A program made the translations under genes and the position numbers. 64,000 nt of DNA from Methylobacterium sp. (GTDB lineage Bacteria; Pseudomonadota; Alphaproteobacteria; Rhizobiales; Beijerinckiaceae): NCBI GenBank assembly GCA_020253445.1, contig JADCBP010000004.1, forward strand, positions 248,001 through 312,000, in the 5' to 3' direction. Shown here one piece after another: positions 55,256 to 62,618 of the stretch; the first letter of the stretch is position 1, and each line of letters starts with the position of its first letter. The notes under the pieces are model-generated. The model was not told the origin of the DNA. It did not search any database and saw only the letters and a list, made by a program, of their open reading frames with translations.

Positions 55256-55675
55256 TCATGGTTTATCCCCTGGCAGGGGTTCGGGAAGCTCAACGGGAGC
55301 GCCGGCTTTCTTCCAGGCCCCGAACCCTCCTTCGATATGGGCGACGGGCTTGAGGCCCATCTCCTGGGCGGTTCTGGCGGCAAGCGCCGATCGCCAGCCG
55401 CCCGCGCAGAAAAAGATGAACGTCTTGTCTTGCTGAAAAACCGGCTTCGCATAGGGGCTTTCGGGGTCGATCCAGAATTCGAGCATGCCGCGCGGACAAT
55501 GGAACGCGCCGGGCAACCTGCCCTCGCGCTCGAGTTCGCGTGGATCGCGCAGGTCCACGAAGACCACATCGCCCTGCCCGTGCATGGCGCGGGCTTCTTC
55601 CACGCCGAGCGTATGGATCAGCGCGTTTGCCTCTTCCAGCAGGGCCTTGTAGCCCTTGGTGATGGTCTGCGGCAT
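55256..55675 (-). CDS. Rhodanese-domain sulfurtransferase
   Basis: A 139-residue single rhodanese domain. The active-site loop is CAGGWR (CxxxxR), preceded by QDKTFIFF, and the fold is complete (VVFVDLRDPRELEREGRLPGA, then HIEGGFGAWKKAG). Such enzymes move sulfane sulfur or serve as persulfide carriers. ATG at 55675 (MPQTITKGYKALLEEAN) is the start; the long frame upstream is unconserved. The GST remnant follows directly. Confidence 0.92.
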   Translation of the reverse strand: MPQTITKGYKALLEEANALIHTLGVEEARAMHGQGDVVFVDLRDPRELEREGRLPGAFHCPRGMLEFWIDPESPYAKPVFQQDKTFIFFCAGGWRSALAARTAQEMGLKPVAHIEGGFGAWKKAGAPVELPEPLPGDKP

Positions 55676-55852
55676 ATCCCCTCCTGGCCCCGCGAATCGA
55701 AAGCCGAACGTGCCGAAGAGTGCGTTTTCCGGCCCGATTGTGCAACGCGGCCATGCGTAACGTCTTGAGGCCCGGTGCATGGGGCAGATCGCATTGACCA
55801 GTCGGCAAACGCGGCGCAAACGGGCTCCCGACGCCGCAGGGGATTCGGGCCG

Positions 55853-56113
55853 ATGAGCGACACCACGATCGAGGAAAAGCTGCTGGCGCTGGCCGCCGAA
55901 CGCGGGCCGGAAAAGACCTTCTGCCCGTCCGAAGCGGCGCGCGCCCTTGGCGGCCCGCACCCGGATGGCTGGGGCCCGCTGATGCAGCCCGTGCGACGCG
56001 AGGCCGTGCGCCTGGCGCTGGCTGGCCGGCTGGTGATCACCCGCAAGGGCAAGCCGGTCGATCCACTGGATTTCAAGGGCGTCTACCGGTTGAGCCAGCC
56101 CCGCAGCGAGTGA
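55853..56113 (+). CDS. DUF3253 family protein
   Basis: An 86-residue protein with TFCPSEAARALGG and WGPLMQPVRREAVRLALAGRLVITRKG, the family's winged-helix-like pattern. Start ATG at 55853 (MSDTTIEEKLLALAAE). It is on the plus strand between the rhodanese gene and the isovaleryl-CoA dehydrogenase gene. No function is established. Confidence 0.88.
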   Translation: MSDTTIEEKLLALAAERGPEKTFCPSEAARALGGPHPDGWGPLMQPVRREAVRLALAGRLVITRKGKPVDPLDFKGVYRLSQPRSE

Positions 56114-56122
56114 GAGGCGGCC

Positions 56123-57295
56123 TCACGCCCCCTTCGCGAAGAGCTCCCGGCCGATGAGCATGCGGCGGATTTCGCTCGTGCCCGCGCCGATCTCGTAGAG
56201 CTTCGCATCGCGCAGCAGGCGGCCCGTGGGATATTCGTTGATGTAGCCGTTGCCGCCCAGAAGCTGGATCGCGTCGAGCGCCAGCGCGGTCGCCTTCTCC
56301 GCCGCGATCAGGATCGCGCCTGCGGCATCCTCGCGGGTGGTCTCGCCCCGGTCGCAGGCCTTGGCGACCGCATAGACATAGGCCTTGCAGGCATTCATCG
56401 TCACATACATGTCGGCGATCTTGCCCTGCACGAGCTGGAATTCGCCGATTGCCTTCCCGAACTGCTTCCGCTCATGCACGTAGGGCAGCACGATATCGAA
56501 GGCCGCCTGCATGATGCCCAGCGGGCCCGCCGCGAGCACCGCGCGCTCGTAATCGAGGCCGGACATCAGGATATTCACGCCCTTGCCTTCCTGGTCGAGG
56601 CGGTTCTCCTCCGGCACCTCGCAATCCTGGAAGACGAGTTCGCCCGTCTCCGAGCCGCGCATGCCGAGCTTGTCGAGCTTCTGCGCGATGGAAAACCCCT
56701 TGAAGCCCTTCTCGATGATGAAGGCGGTGATGCCGCGCGGACCGGCATTCACATCCGTTTTCGCATAGACGATCAGAGTCTCGGCAGAAGGGCCGTTGGT
56801 GATCCACATCTTCGAGCCGTTGAGGATGTATCGGTCGCCCTTCTTGTCGGCGCGCAGCTTCATCGAAACGACATCGGACCCCGCGCCCGGCTCGCTCATC
56901 GCCAGCGCGCCGAGATGTTCGCCGGAAATGAGCTTCGGCAGGTAGCGGGATTTCTGCTCCTTCGAGCCCCAGCGGCGCAACTGGTTGACGCAGAGATTGG
57001 AATGCGCGCCATAGGATAGGCCCACCGAAGCCGAGGCACGCGAGATTTCCTCCATCGCCACGACATGATCGAGATAGCCGAGGCCCGTGCCGCCATCCTC
57101 TTCCGGCACGGTGATGCCGTGCAGACCAAGCGCACCCATTTCGGGCCAGAGATGGCGGGGAAACCAATCCTCGCGGTCGATCTTCCCGGCGAGCGGGGCG
57201 ATCTTGTCCTGCGCGAAGGCGGCGACACTCTCGCGGATGGCATCCGCGGTCTCGCCAAGATCGAAATTGAAGCCGCGCGGGCTGTTTGCGAGCAT
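56123..57295 (-). CDS. ivd: Isovaleryl-CoA dehydrogenase
   Basis: A 390-residue acyl-CoA dehydrogenase that oxidises isovaleryl-CoA to 3-methylcrotonyl-CoA, passing electrons to ETF. Acyl-CoA dehydrogenase signatures: [21 protein letters not shown], and [19 protein letters not shown]. The catalytic base is in [13 protein letters not shown], the position used by isovaleryl- rather than short-chain enzymes. ATG at 57295 has GGAGG five bases upstream. It completes the leucine route with mccA and mccB. An inverted repeat lies 29-52 bases upstream. The later steps (methylglutaconyl-CoA hydratase, HMG-CoA lyase) are not in the window. Confidence 0.95.
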   Translation of the reverse strand: MLANSPRGFNFDLGETADAIRESVAAFAQDKIAPLAGKIDREDWFPRHLWPEMGALGLHGITVPEEDGGTGLGYLDHVVAMEEISRASASVGLSYGAHSNLCVNQLRRWGSKEQKSRYLPKLISGEHLGALAMSEPGAGSDVVSMKLRADKKGDRYILNGSKMWITNGPSAETLIVYAKTDVNAGPRGITAFIIEKGFKGFSIAQKLDKLGMRGSETGELVFQDCEVPEENRLDQEGKGVNILMSGLDYERAVLAAGPLGIMQAAFDIVLPYVHERKQFGKAIGEFQLVQGKIADMYVTMNACKAYVYAVAKACDRGETTREDAAGAILIAAEKATALALDAIQLLGGNGYINEYPTGRLLRDAKLYEIGAGTSEIRRMLIGRELFAKGA

Positions 57296-57323
57296 GAGAT
57301 CCTCCCCAGGAAAAGCCATCAGG

Positions 57324-57347
57324 ATTGGTCAGCGTTGCTGACCCAAT
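57324..57347. promoter_or_regulatory. Inverted repeat ahead of isovaleryl-CoA dehydrogenase
   Basis: ATTGGTCAGC (57324-57333) faces GCTGACCCAAT (57337-57347) over a three-base spacer; the right arm has one extra C. It is 29 bases before the ATG at 57295, a likely operator site. It differs from the TGGTATACCA boxes of mccA and mccB, so a different regulator may act. Confidence 0.55.
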
Positions 57348-57365
57348 TACAGGCTCCTCGGGCAA

Positions 57366-57557
57366 GTGGCCAGAGGGTTTCGATGGAGAATACGGGCGGG
57401 ATCGCGGCCGTCAAATCGCGTGGAGGCGACCAAACGCGAAGCCTTGCCGGCCTCGCCAGCCTTCCTGATCGAGGCACTGACGGCGGATGGGGTTGCAGCG
57501 GCCACCATCCTGGATCGCGCGGCTGGCGGCACGGCCTGGAGCATTTTCCCGATCTGA
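57366..57557 (+). pseudogene. Possible coding remnant fused into element D
   Basis: From GTG at 57366 the frame encodes 63 residues including SNRVEATKREALPASPAFL and IEALTADGVAAATILDRAAG, with good third-position GC. It then runs into the palindromic element and stops at TGA in GATCTGA. It has no good Shine-Dalgarno and no recognised family. It may be the broken end of a former gene; evidence is weak. Confidence 0.3.
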
Positions 57558-57745
57558 TCGAAGGAGCTCGCATTCTCTGTCTGTTTGTCTGGTCGGATTT
57601 TCTTGGCGCGAACCGGCATCCACCCTCGCCTTCGCAGGGGCATGCTTCGCTTGAAAATGCTTCTCTCTTTTTCTTGATCGCATTTTCTTGGCGCGAACCG
57701 GTTCCCACCCCCGCCTTCGCAGGGGCATGCTTCGCTTGAAAATGC
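57536..57745 (+). repeat. Palindromic element, copy D, with a tandem double hairpin
   Basis: The left end CTGGAGC (57536-57542) and CCGATCTGATCGAAGGAG match the start of copy C. Two hairpin units follow (57598-57660 and 57683-57745), 85 bp apart and identical at 59 of 63 positions. Each has TTTTC, GCGAA, a CCGG...CCAC stretch, an inserted GCCTTCGCAGGGGCATGC, TTCGC and GAAAATGC. Confidence 0.8.
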
Positions 57746-57800
57746 CTTGAACGTTCAATCCCGCCCGCCTGCATCTCGGCCCGACGGCGCCCGGGATGGC

Positions 57801-58637
57801 TCAGCGGATGACGTGCTGGCGCCGCAGATAGGCCTGCCATTCCGCGCGGCTGCCGGCAAAGGCATTGCGATCCACCGGTCCCCTGATGCCCGGCACGCGC
57901 CCCGTGGTCGTGTATTGCCAGAACAGCCAGTCGCGATTCTCGTAGCGCTCATGCGGCTCGGCGGCCACGGACCGTAGCCAGTAAGTGTAGTCCTTGAAGT
58001 GGCCTTCGAGCACATCCGCGTGAAACGGAATGTCCGTGTAGATGATCGGCCGCTTGCCTGTGTGTTTTTCCATCGCTTTCAGCATCGTCGCGATCTTCCT
58101 GCGGGCGAGATCGGGGTCGATCTTCTTCGGGCAGGTGCGCGAATGGCCGTTCCATTCGACATCGAGCACCGGCGGCAAGGCGTCCTTGTCGCTCGGCACG
58201 TTCTTGATGAACCAGTCGGCCTGCTCATGGGCCGGGCGGCACCAGAACACGAAATGATAGGCCGCGCGCGGAATTCCATGCGCCTTCGCCTGCCGCCAGT
58301 TCTCGTGGAATCGCTCGTCGAGATGGTCACCTCCCTCGGTCGCCTTGATGAAGGCGAAGGCCGTGCCCGCGCGCTTCACCTCGGCCCAGTCGATCTCGCC
58401 CTGCCATTTGGAGACATCGATGCCGTGCACGGGGAAGGAATGCGCCTTGCGAACGCCTTCATGCGGCTTGGCATCGCTCTTGAGCGGATAATGCGCGCGC
58501 TCCACGGTTCCGGCCGCGGAGCAGGCGGTCATCAACAGCGCGACGACGCCGAGAACGGCCGCGCGCCAGTGTGCGGGAGGAGGAAAAAGGCGGGACACGA
58601 AGCGAACCTCTTGTCTCGAAACAAGCTTTGAAAACAT
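57801..58637 (-). CDS. Glycoside hydrolase family 25 (lysozyme-like) lipoprotein
   Basis: A 278-residue protein with a signal peptide ending in the lipobox LMTACSAAG (Cys is the lipid site). The GH25 domain begins PVHGIDVSKWQGEIDW and has the catalytic DxE as PPVLDVEWNGH. Such enzymes cut the murein glycan between MurNAc and GlcNAc. It is probably anchored to the outer membrane and acts on murein. Start ATG at 58637. Two TTAA-rich CtrA-like sites lie in the 100 bases upstream. Confidence 0.93.
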   Translation of the reverse strand: MFSKLVSRQEVRFVSRLFPPPAHWRAAVLGVVALLMTACSAAGTVERAHYPLKSDAKPHEGVRKAHSFPVHGIDVSKWQGEIDWAEVKRAGTAFAFIKATEGGDHLDERFHENWRQAKAHGIPRAAYHFVFWCRPAHEQADWFIKNVPSDKDALPPVLDVEWNGHSRTCPKKIDPDLARRKIATMLKAMEKHTGKRPIIYTDIPFHADVLEGHFKDYTYWLRSVAAEPHERYENRDWLFWQYTTTGRVPGIRGPVDRNAFAGSRAEWQAYLRRQHVIR

Positions 58638-58671
58638 TCCGACCGGAATGGCAGCAATGCGGCGGAAAACG

Positions 58672-58737
58672 TTAAATGCTTGTTCAGAATTGGCTTCGAG
58701 GCGGCCTGAACGCGAATTGGCGTTAACAAGGCCCTAA
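58672..58737 (-). promoter_or_regulatory. Two near-consensus CtrA sites upstream of the GH25 gene
   Basis: TTAA-N7-TTCA at 58672-58686 and TTAA-N7-CTAA at 58723-58737 each miss the consensus by one base. They are 35 and 86 bases before the GH25 ATG. They are degenerate, so control by CtrA is only suggested. Confidence 0.35.
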
Positions 58738-58739
58738 TC

Positions 58740-60155
58740 TCAGGACAGCCCGAACCACAGGGTCGCAACGCCCAGGAAGGCGAAGAAGCCGACCATGTCC
58801 GTGACGGTCGTGACGAAAGGGCCGGAAGCCACCGCCGGGTCAATCCCGGCCCTGTCCAACGCCAGCGGCACGAGCACGCCCGCGAGGGCCGCCGCGATCA
58901 GGTTCACGATGATCGCAATACCCATGACGAGGCCGAGATCGACGGAGTTGAACCACACGGCCGCAACCGCGCCCATCAGCAGCGCGAAGGCGAGGCCATT
59001 GAGCAGCCCGACGCGAATCTCGCGCGCCACGAACCGTCGCGCGCCACTCCCGCCAAGCGCGCGCGTCGCCAGCGCGCGCACCGCGACCGTCATGGTCTGG
59101 GTGCCCGCATTGCCGCCCTGGCTCGCGACGATGGGCATCAGCACCGCAAGCGCCACCATCTTCTGCAGCGCACCCTCGAAGAAGCCGATGACGGCGGATG
59201 CAAGGATGGCCGTGACCAGATTCACGAAGAGCCACGAGAATCGCCGGCGCGCGGTTTCAAGCGTGCTGTCGCCCAGTTCCTCATCCGCCCGCACGCCGCC
59301 GAGCGCGCGGATTTCGGCATCGGCTTCCTCGTCGATCACGTCGACGATGTCGTCGAAGGTCAGCACGCCCACGAGCTTGCCCTCGGCATCCTCGACCGGG
59401 ATCGCCACGAGATTGTAGCGCTTGAAGAGTTCGGCCACCTCGTGCTGGTCGTCGGTCGCGGCGACGCGATGCTCGGCTTCGAGCATGATCTTCTCGATCT
59501 TCACCGGCCTTTTCGCGCGCAGCATGCGGTTCAGCGGCACGCGGCCGAGAACACGAAGCCCGGCATCAACCACGTAGAGTTCGTAGAATTCTTCCGGCAA
59601 ATCCTCGCTCTCGCGCAGGAAATCGATCGTCTGCCCCACGGTCCAGAACGGGGGAATGGCGATCACGTCCGACTGCATTCGGCGCCCGGCCGATTCTTCC
59701 GGGTAATCGAGGCTGCGCTCGAGAGTGGCGCGGTCCGGGGTCGGAAGGGCCGCGAGAACCTCCTCCTGGTCCTCCTCGGCAAGGTCTTCCAGGATGTAGA
59801 CCGCATCGTCCGAATCGAGTTCGCGCACGCCCTCCGCGATCTGCGCGTTGGGCATTTCCTCGAGCAGGTCCTCGCGGACCGTATCCTCGATTTCCGTGAG
59901 CGCCGCGAAGTCGAAATCCTCGCCCATCAGCGCGACCAGGCGCGGGCGCTCATCGGGGTCGAGCGCCTCGATCAGGTTCCCGAGATCGGCCTCGTGAAGA
60001 TCACCGGCGAGCGCGACGAGGCGCACGGAATCGCTGGCGGCCAGGGCCTCGCGAACGGCTTCAATCAACTCAGGATGAAGGTTTCCGTCCTCATCGCGCA
60101 CATCTTCGCCCCAGGGCCGCGGGAAAGCCGGGGGCACGACGATGGAATCGGTCAT
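58740..60155 (-). CDS. mgtE: Magnesium transporter MgtE
   Basis: A 471-residue Mg2+ channel. An N-terminal helical domain (about 1-150) is followed by two CBS domains (about 150-275) that sense Mg2+, and five membrane helices at the C-terminus (from about 300) with the pore region PIVASQGGNAGTQTMTV. The acidic N-terminal part (LIEALDPDERPRLVALMGED) is as in the family. ATG at 60155 has GGAGGAGG five bases upstream. It lies between the GH25 gene and tRNA-Leu. Mg2+ uptake with homeostatic gating is expected. Confidence 0.96.
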   Translation of the reverse strand: MTDSIVVPPAFPRPWGEDVRDEDGNLHPELIEAVREALAASDSVRLVALAGDLHEADLGNLIEALDPDERPRLVALMGEDFDFAALTEIEDTVREDLLEEMPNAQIAEGVRELDSDDAVYILEDLAEEDQEEVLAALPTPDRATLERSLDYPEESAGRRMQSDVIAIPPFWTVGQTIDFLRESEDLPEEFYELYVVDAGLRVLGRVPLNRMLRAKRPVKIEKIMLEAEHRVAATDDQHEVAELFKRYNLVAIPVEDAEGKLVGVLTFDDIVDVIDEEADAEIRALGGVRADEELGDSTLETARRRFSWLFVNLVTAILASAVIGFFEGALQKMVALAVLMPIVASQGGNAGTQTMTVAVRALATRALGGSGARRFVAREIRVGLLNGLAFALLMGAVAAVWFNSVDLGLVMGIAIIVNLIAAALAGVLVPLALDRAGIDPAVASGPFVTTVTDMVGFFAFLGVATLWFGLS

Positions 60156-60463
60156 CGAGGCCTCCTCCGGGCACGAAATGGACAGGAGAAAGGCGCAGGA
60201 CGATCCGCCGGCACCTCACGGGGCTAGAGCATCCGCCCGCCAAGTGGATAATGGTTGGCGGAAAAAGCGGATGTGAAAACAAGAAGAGTGAGCGACAATT
60301 CCGATCCTGTCGGAGCGGTTTGCGGTCTAGGTTTACGCCGGGCCAGAAAGCGAGGCAACCGCAGGGCGCGAAAATCGCCGGCGGCGCAATGAGTCGAGGC
60401 CCGAAACGACAAAACCGCGCACGGGGCGCGGCATTACCGTCATTCCAAAGGCTTGCACCGGAA
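60156..60463. other. 308-bp gap between mgtE and tRNA-Leu
   Basis: Holds the mgtE promoter region and palindromic element E (60224-60330). I see no gene. Confidence 0.65.
60224..60330 (-). repeat. Palindromic element, copy E (107 bp, reverse of copy C)
   Basis: Ends CTAGAGC (60224-60230) and GGTCTAG (60324-60330). On the minus strand it reads like copy C: the small hairpin near TCCGA...TCGGA and the large hairpin CATCCGC / GCGGATG with the T5 bulge, CCGCCAA / TTGGCGG, and the loop CCATTATCCAC. Over the last 65 bases only a few substitutions separate it from copy C. Confidence 0.9.
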
Positions 60464-60548
60464 TGGTGCGGTCGAGAGGACTCGAACCTCCACGGTGTTA
60501 CCCACTAGCACCTCAAGCTAGCGCGTCTACCAATTCCGCCACGACCGC
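60464..60548 (-). tRNA. tRNA-Leu (GAG)
   Basis: The minus-strand gene folds with a seven-base acceptor stem GCGGTCG / CGACCGC, a D-arm with GGTAGAC, an anticodon loop CTTGAGG (anticodon GAG, for CUC/CUU), a variable arm as in class II tRNAs (TGGGTAACACCGT) and a T-arm GGTTCGAGTCC. The 3' CCA is encoded (end at 60464). Total about 85 nt. Confidence 0.96.
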
Positions 60549-60654
60549 TCTGGGAAGATGCGATGCGCGAGGCACCGATCAGCCAAGGCGCGCTCTCTAA
60601 CAAAGCGCTTCCCGTGACGCAAGCGGCCCAGGGGGCTTATTTTGGCGCTTTGCT

Positions 60655-60939
60655 TCAGAGAGTGTCCTGAGCCTGCCGTTCATCGCCCTGGAAGCGCTTG
60701 CGAATGGTCTCGGGCTTGCGAAGAAGCGAGGTGACTTCCACCTGGATGCGCTTGCCCTGCACCACCACCTGCCCACGCGCGACGGGGAAGTTGTTGGCGA
60801 GAATCTCGACCTCGTCATTCTCGTTGGCGTTGAGCTCGATCACCGCGCCGCGGCCCATGCGCAGCAGGTGATGGATCGGCATCACCGAACGGCCGATCAC
60901 CACGGCGATATCGAGCTCGACATTTTCAACGGTCTGCAT
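60655..60939 (-). CDS. FliN/SpoA-domain flagellar motor switch-like protein, orphan
   Basis: A 94-residue protein with the FliN C-ring domain: [26 protein letters not shown] and [21 protein letters not shown]-type core. ATG at 60939 ([10 protein letters not shown]) is the start. FliN belongs in a flagellar operon with fliG/fliM, but no other flagellar gene is near; it is divergent from lipB, 74 bases apart. It may be an accessory SpoA protein or a relocated FliN. Its true role is not shown. Confidence 0.85.
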   Translation of the reverse strand: MQTVENVELDIAVVIGRSVMPIHHLLRMGRGAVIELNANENDEVEILANNFPVARGQVVVQGKRIQVEVTSLLRKPETIRKRFQGDERQAQDTL

Positions 60940-61013
60940 CTCGAAGGCACTCCCGGGGGTCTTGGCTTGCCGCGATTGACATCGGCAATTTCTGCCCACT
61001 ATCTCGCACCAAC

Positions 61014-61700
61014 ATGGTCAACAGCCCGTTAACAGCGCCCTCCTTCGGCCGCACCGATGACGCTGCCATCGAGTGGCTGATCTGGGAGGGACTCACGCCC
61101 TACGAAAAATCGCTGGCTTTCATGGAAGCACGCGTGTCCGCCATCGCTGCAAACGAGGCGCGGGAATGCGTGCTGCTGCTGGAGCATCCGCCGCTCTACA
61201 CCGCGGGAACCTCGGCGAACCCCGCCGATCTCGTCAGCCCGCAATTCCCGGTCGTCGAAACGGGGCGCGGCGGGCAATATACCTATCACGGCCCGGGACA
61301 GCGCGTGGCCTATGTGATGCTCGACCTCAAGGCCCGAAAGCCGGATATCCGCGCCTTCGTCGAGGCGCTGGAGGCCTGGGTGATGGAGGCGCTCGCCGCT
61401 TTCAACCTCCGGGGCTTCACCGATCCCGGGCGCGTCGGCGTCTGGGTGAAGCGGCCGGACAAGGGCGAGGGCTGCGAGGACAAGATCGCGGCGATCGGCA
61501 TCCGCCTTCGGAAATGGGTGTCCTTTCACGGTATTTCGTTGAATGTGGAGCCGGATCTCAGCCATTTCAGTGGCATCGTGCCCTGCGGGATCAAGGAGCA
61601 GCGATACGGCGTCACGAGCCTTGTCGATCTCGGCCTGCCCGTGGGCATGCACGAGGCGGACCTTGCGTTAAAGGCGGCCTTCACGAAGGTTTTCGGCTAA
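61014..61700 (+). CDS. lipB: Octanoyltransferase LipB
   Basis: LipB transfers octanoate from acyl carrier protein to lipoyl domains. The 228-residue protein has the conserved [17 protein letters not shown], the catalytic Lys in [13 protein letters not shown], and Cys191 in GIVPCGI. ATG at 61014. Lipoylated enzymes include branched-chain ketoacid dehydrogenase, so it also supports the leucine route, as a general service. It is divergent from the FliN-like gene. Confidence 0.97.
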   Translation: MVNSPLTAPSFGRTDDAAIEWLIWEGLTPYEKSLAFMEARVSAIAANEARECVLLLEHPPLYTAGTSANPADLVSPQFPVVETGRGGQYTYHGPGQRVAYVMLDLKARKPDIRAFVEALEAWVMEALAAFNLRGFTDPGRVGVWVKRPDKGEGCEDKIAAIGIRLRKWVSFHGISLNVEPDLSHFSGIVPCGIKEQRYGVTSLVDLGLPVGMHEADLALKAAFTKVFG

Positions 61701-61706
61701 CCAAAC

Positions 61707-62198
61707 TCAGTCGCCCCATTGCCAGGTTTCGGAAGCGCGCGGTCCGCCGGGGCTCTTGCGTGCCGGCGCGGCAGGAGCCCCCTGCCCGAGCTGCGCCATG
61801 CCGGCGAGATAGGCCGGCGGCAGGCCGATTTCCGCTCCGGCCCGCAGCAGGTCTTCCAGATACCCCGCGCGCGGCTTGCCGCCCGGCTTGCCCGTTCCGA
61901 CATAAACGAGCGCCCGGCGCGGGCCATTGGCGGTGATCACCGGCTGGTCGATCTTCACATAGAGGCCGCGATCCACTTCCTCGAAGCGGTCGAGCGCCTT
62001 GATATCCGCCAGCGGCATGTCCCAGAGCAGGCCATGCACCACCTGGCGGGGGTCACGCACCACGCTCGCATAGCCGTGCTCGGTGATCACGAATCGGTGC
62101 CGCACGAGGCGCGCGAGGCCAAGCGGCTTGCCGCCGGGCGCGCGACGCACCATCGCAGCCACATCCATGTTGGCGCCATAGGCAAAGTAGAGCGGCAT
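61707..62198 (-). CDS. Gamma-glutamylcyclotransferase-fold protein
   Basis: A 163-residue protein of the GGCT/AIG2 fold. FAYGANMD at the start and DRFEEVDRGLY with the catalytic Glu are the family marks. Such enzymes remove the gamma-glutamyl group of gamma-glutamyl amino acids or related amides; the substrate here is not known. The C-terminus is Pro/Gly-rich. It faces lipB tail to tail (six bases) and is 8 bases after the ABM gene on the same strand. Confidence 0.85.
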   Translation of the reverse strand: MPLYFAYGANMDVAAMVRRAPGGKPLGLARLVRHRFVITEHGYASVVRDPRQVVHGLLWDMPLADIKALDRFEEVDRGLYVKIDQPVITANGPRRALVYVGTGKPGGKPRAGYLEDLLRAGAEIGLPPAYLAGMAQLGQGAPAAPARKSPGGPRASETWQWGD

Positions 62199-62206
62199 GG
62201 AATCCT

Positions 62207-62551
62207 CTAGACCGAGCGTCCCTCGGGGCCGGAATAGGCCCTCTCCACTTTTGCGATGCGCAGTTCGTAATGCAAGTACCAGCGCTCGATGCCCATCCTT
62301 TGCGCGTAGAGATGCTGCACCTGCGCCTTCCAGTTCAGAAGTGCCGCTTCATCCGCCCAGAAGCTGTTGGTGATGCCGAAGCCATCTTCGCGCCGCGCAT
62401 GTTCGATGCCGAGATAGCCGGCTTGCGTTTTCGCCAGCGCCTCCATGGCGTCGGCCATGGCGGAATCGCCATGGTCGCCATCAGCCCGGATCGAGGAAAA
62501 GGCGACGATGTAATAGGGTGACTTGGGTGTTGCGGCGAAAGCGTCGGACAT
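62207..62551 (-). CDS. ABM-domain (antibiotic biosynthesis monooxygenase-like) protein
   Basis: A 114-residue single-domain protein with the ABM ferredoxin-like fold: YIVAFSSIRADGDHGD, QAGYLGIEHARRED, and GITNSFWADEAALLNWKAQ. Such small proteins are dimeric and act in oxygenation or heme-related chemistry, or as stress proteins; the name does not imply antibiotics. Start ATG at 62551 (MSDAFAATPKSP). It precedes the GGCT gene by 8 bases and follows the propionyl-CoA carboxylase alpha gene by 67. Confidence 0.85.
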   Translation of the reverse strand: MSDAFAATPKSPYYIVAFSSIRADGDHGDSAMADAMEALAKTQAGYLGIEHARREDGFGITNSFWADEAALLNWKAQVQHLYAQRMGIERWYLHYELRIAKVERAYSGPEGRSV

Positions 62552-62618
62552 GGCGATTCTCTCCTGCGGGCCGGAGAGCACCACAGGGCCGGGAAAACCG
62601 CCAATTCCGTTTTCTGAT

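Larger units (their letters stand above)
57296..57800. other. 505-bp gap with ivd operator, coding remnant and palindromic element D
   Basis: From the left: the ivd promoter region with an inverted repeat, then a stretch (57366-57557) that is open in one plus-strand frame, then the two-copy palindromic element D. No complete gene is present. Confidence 0.7.
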
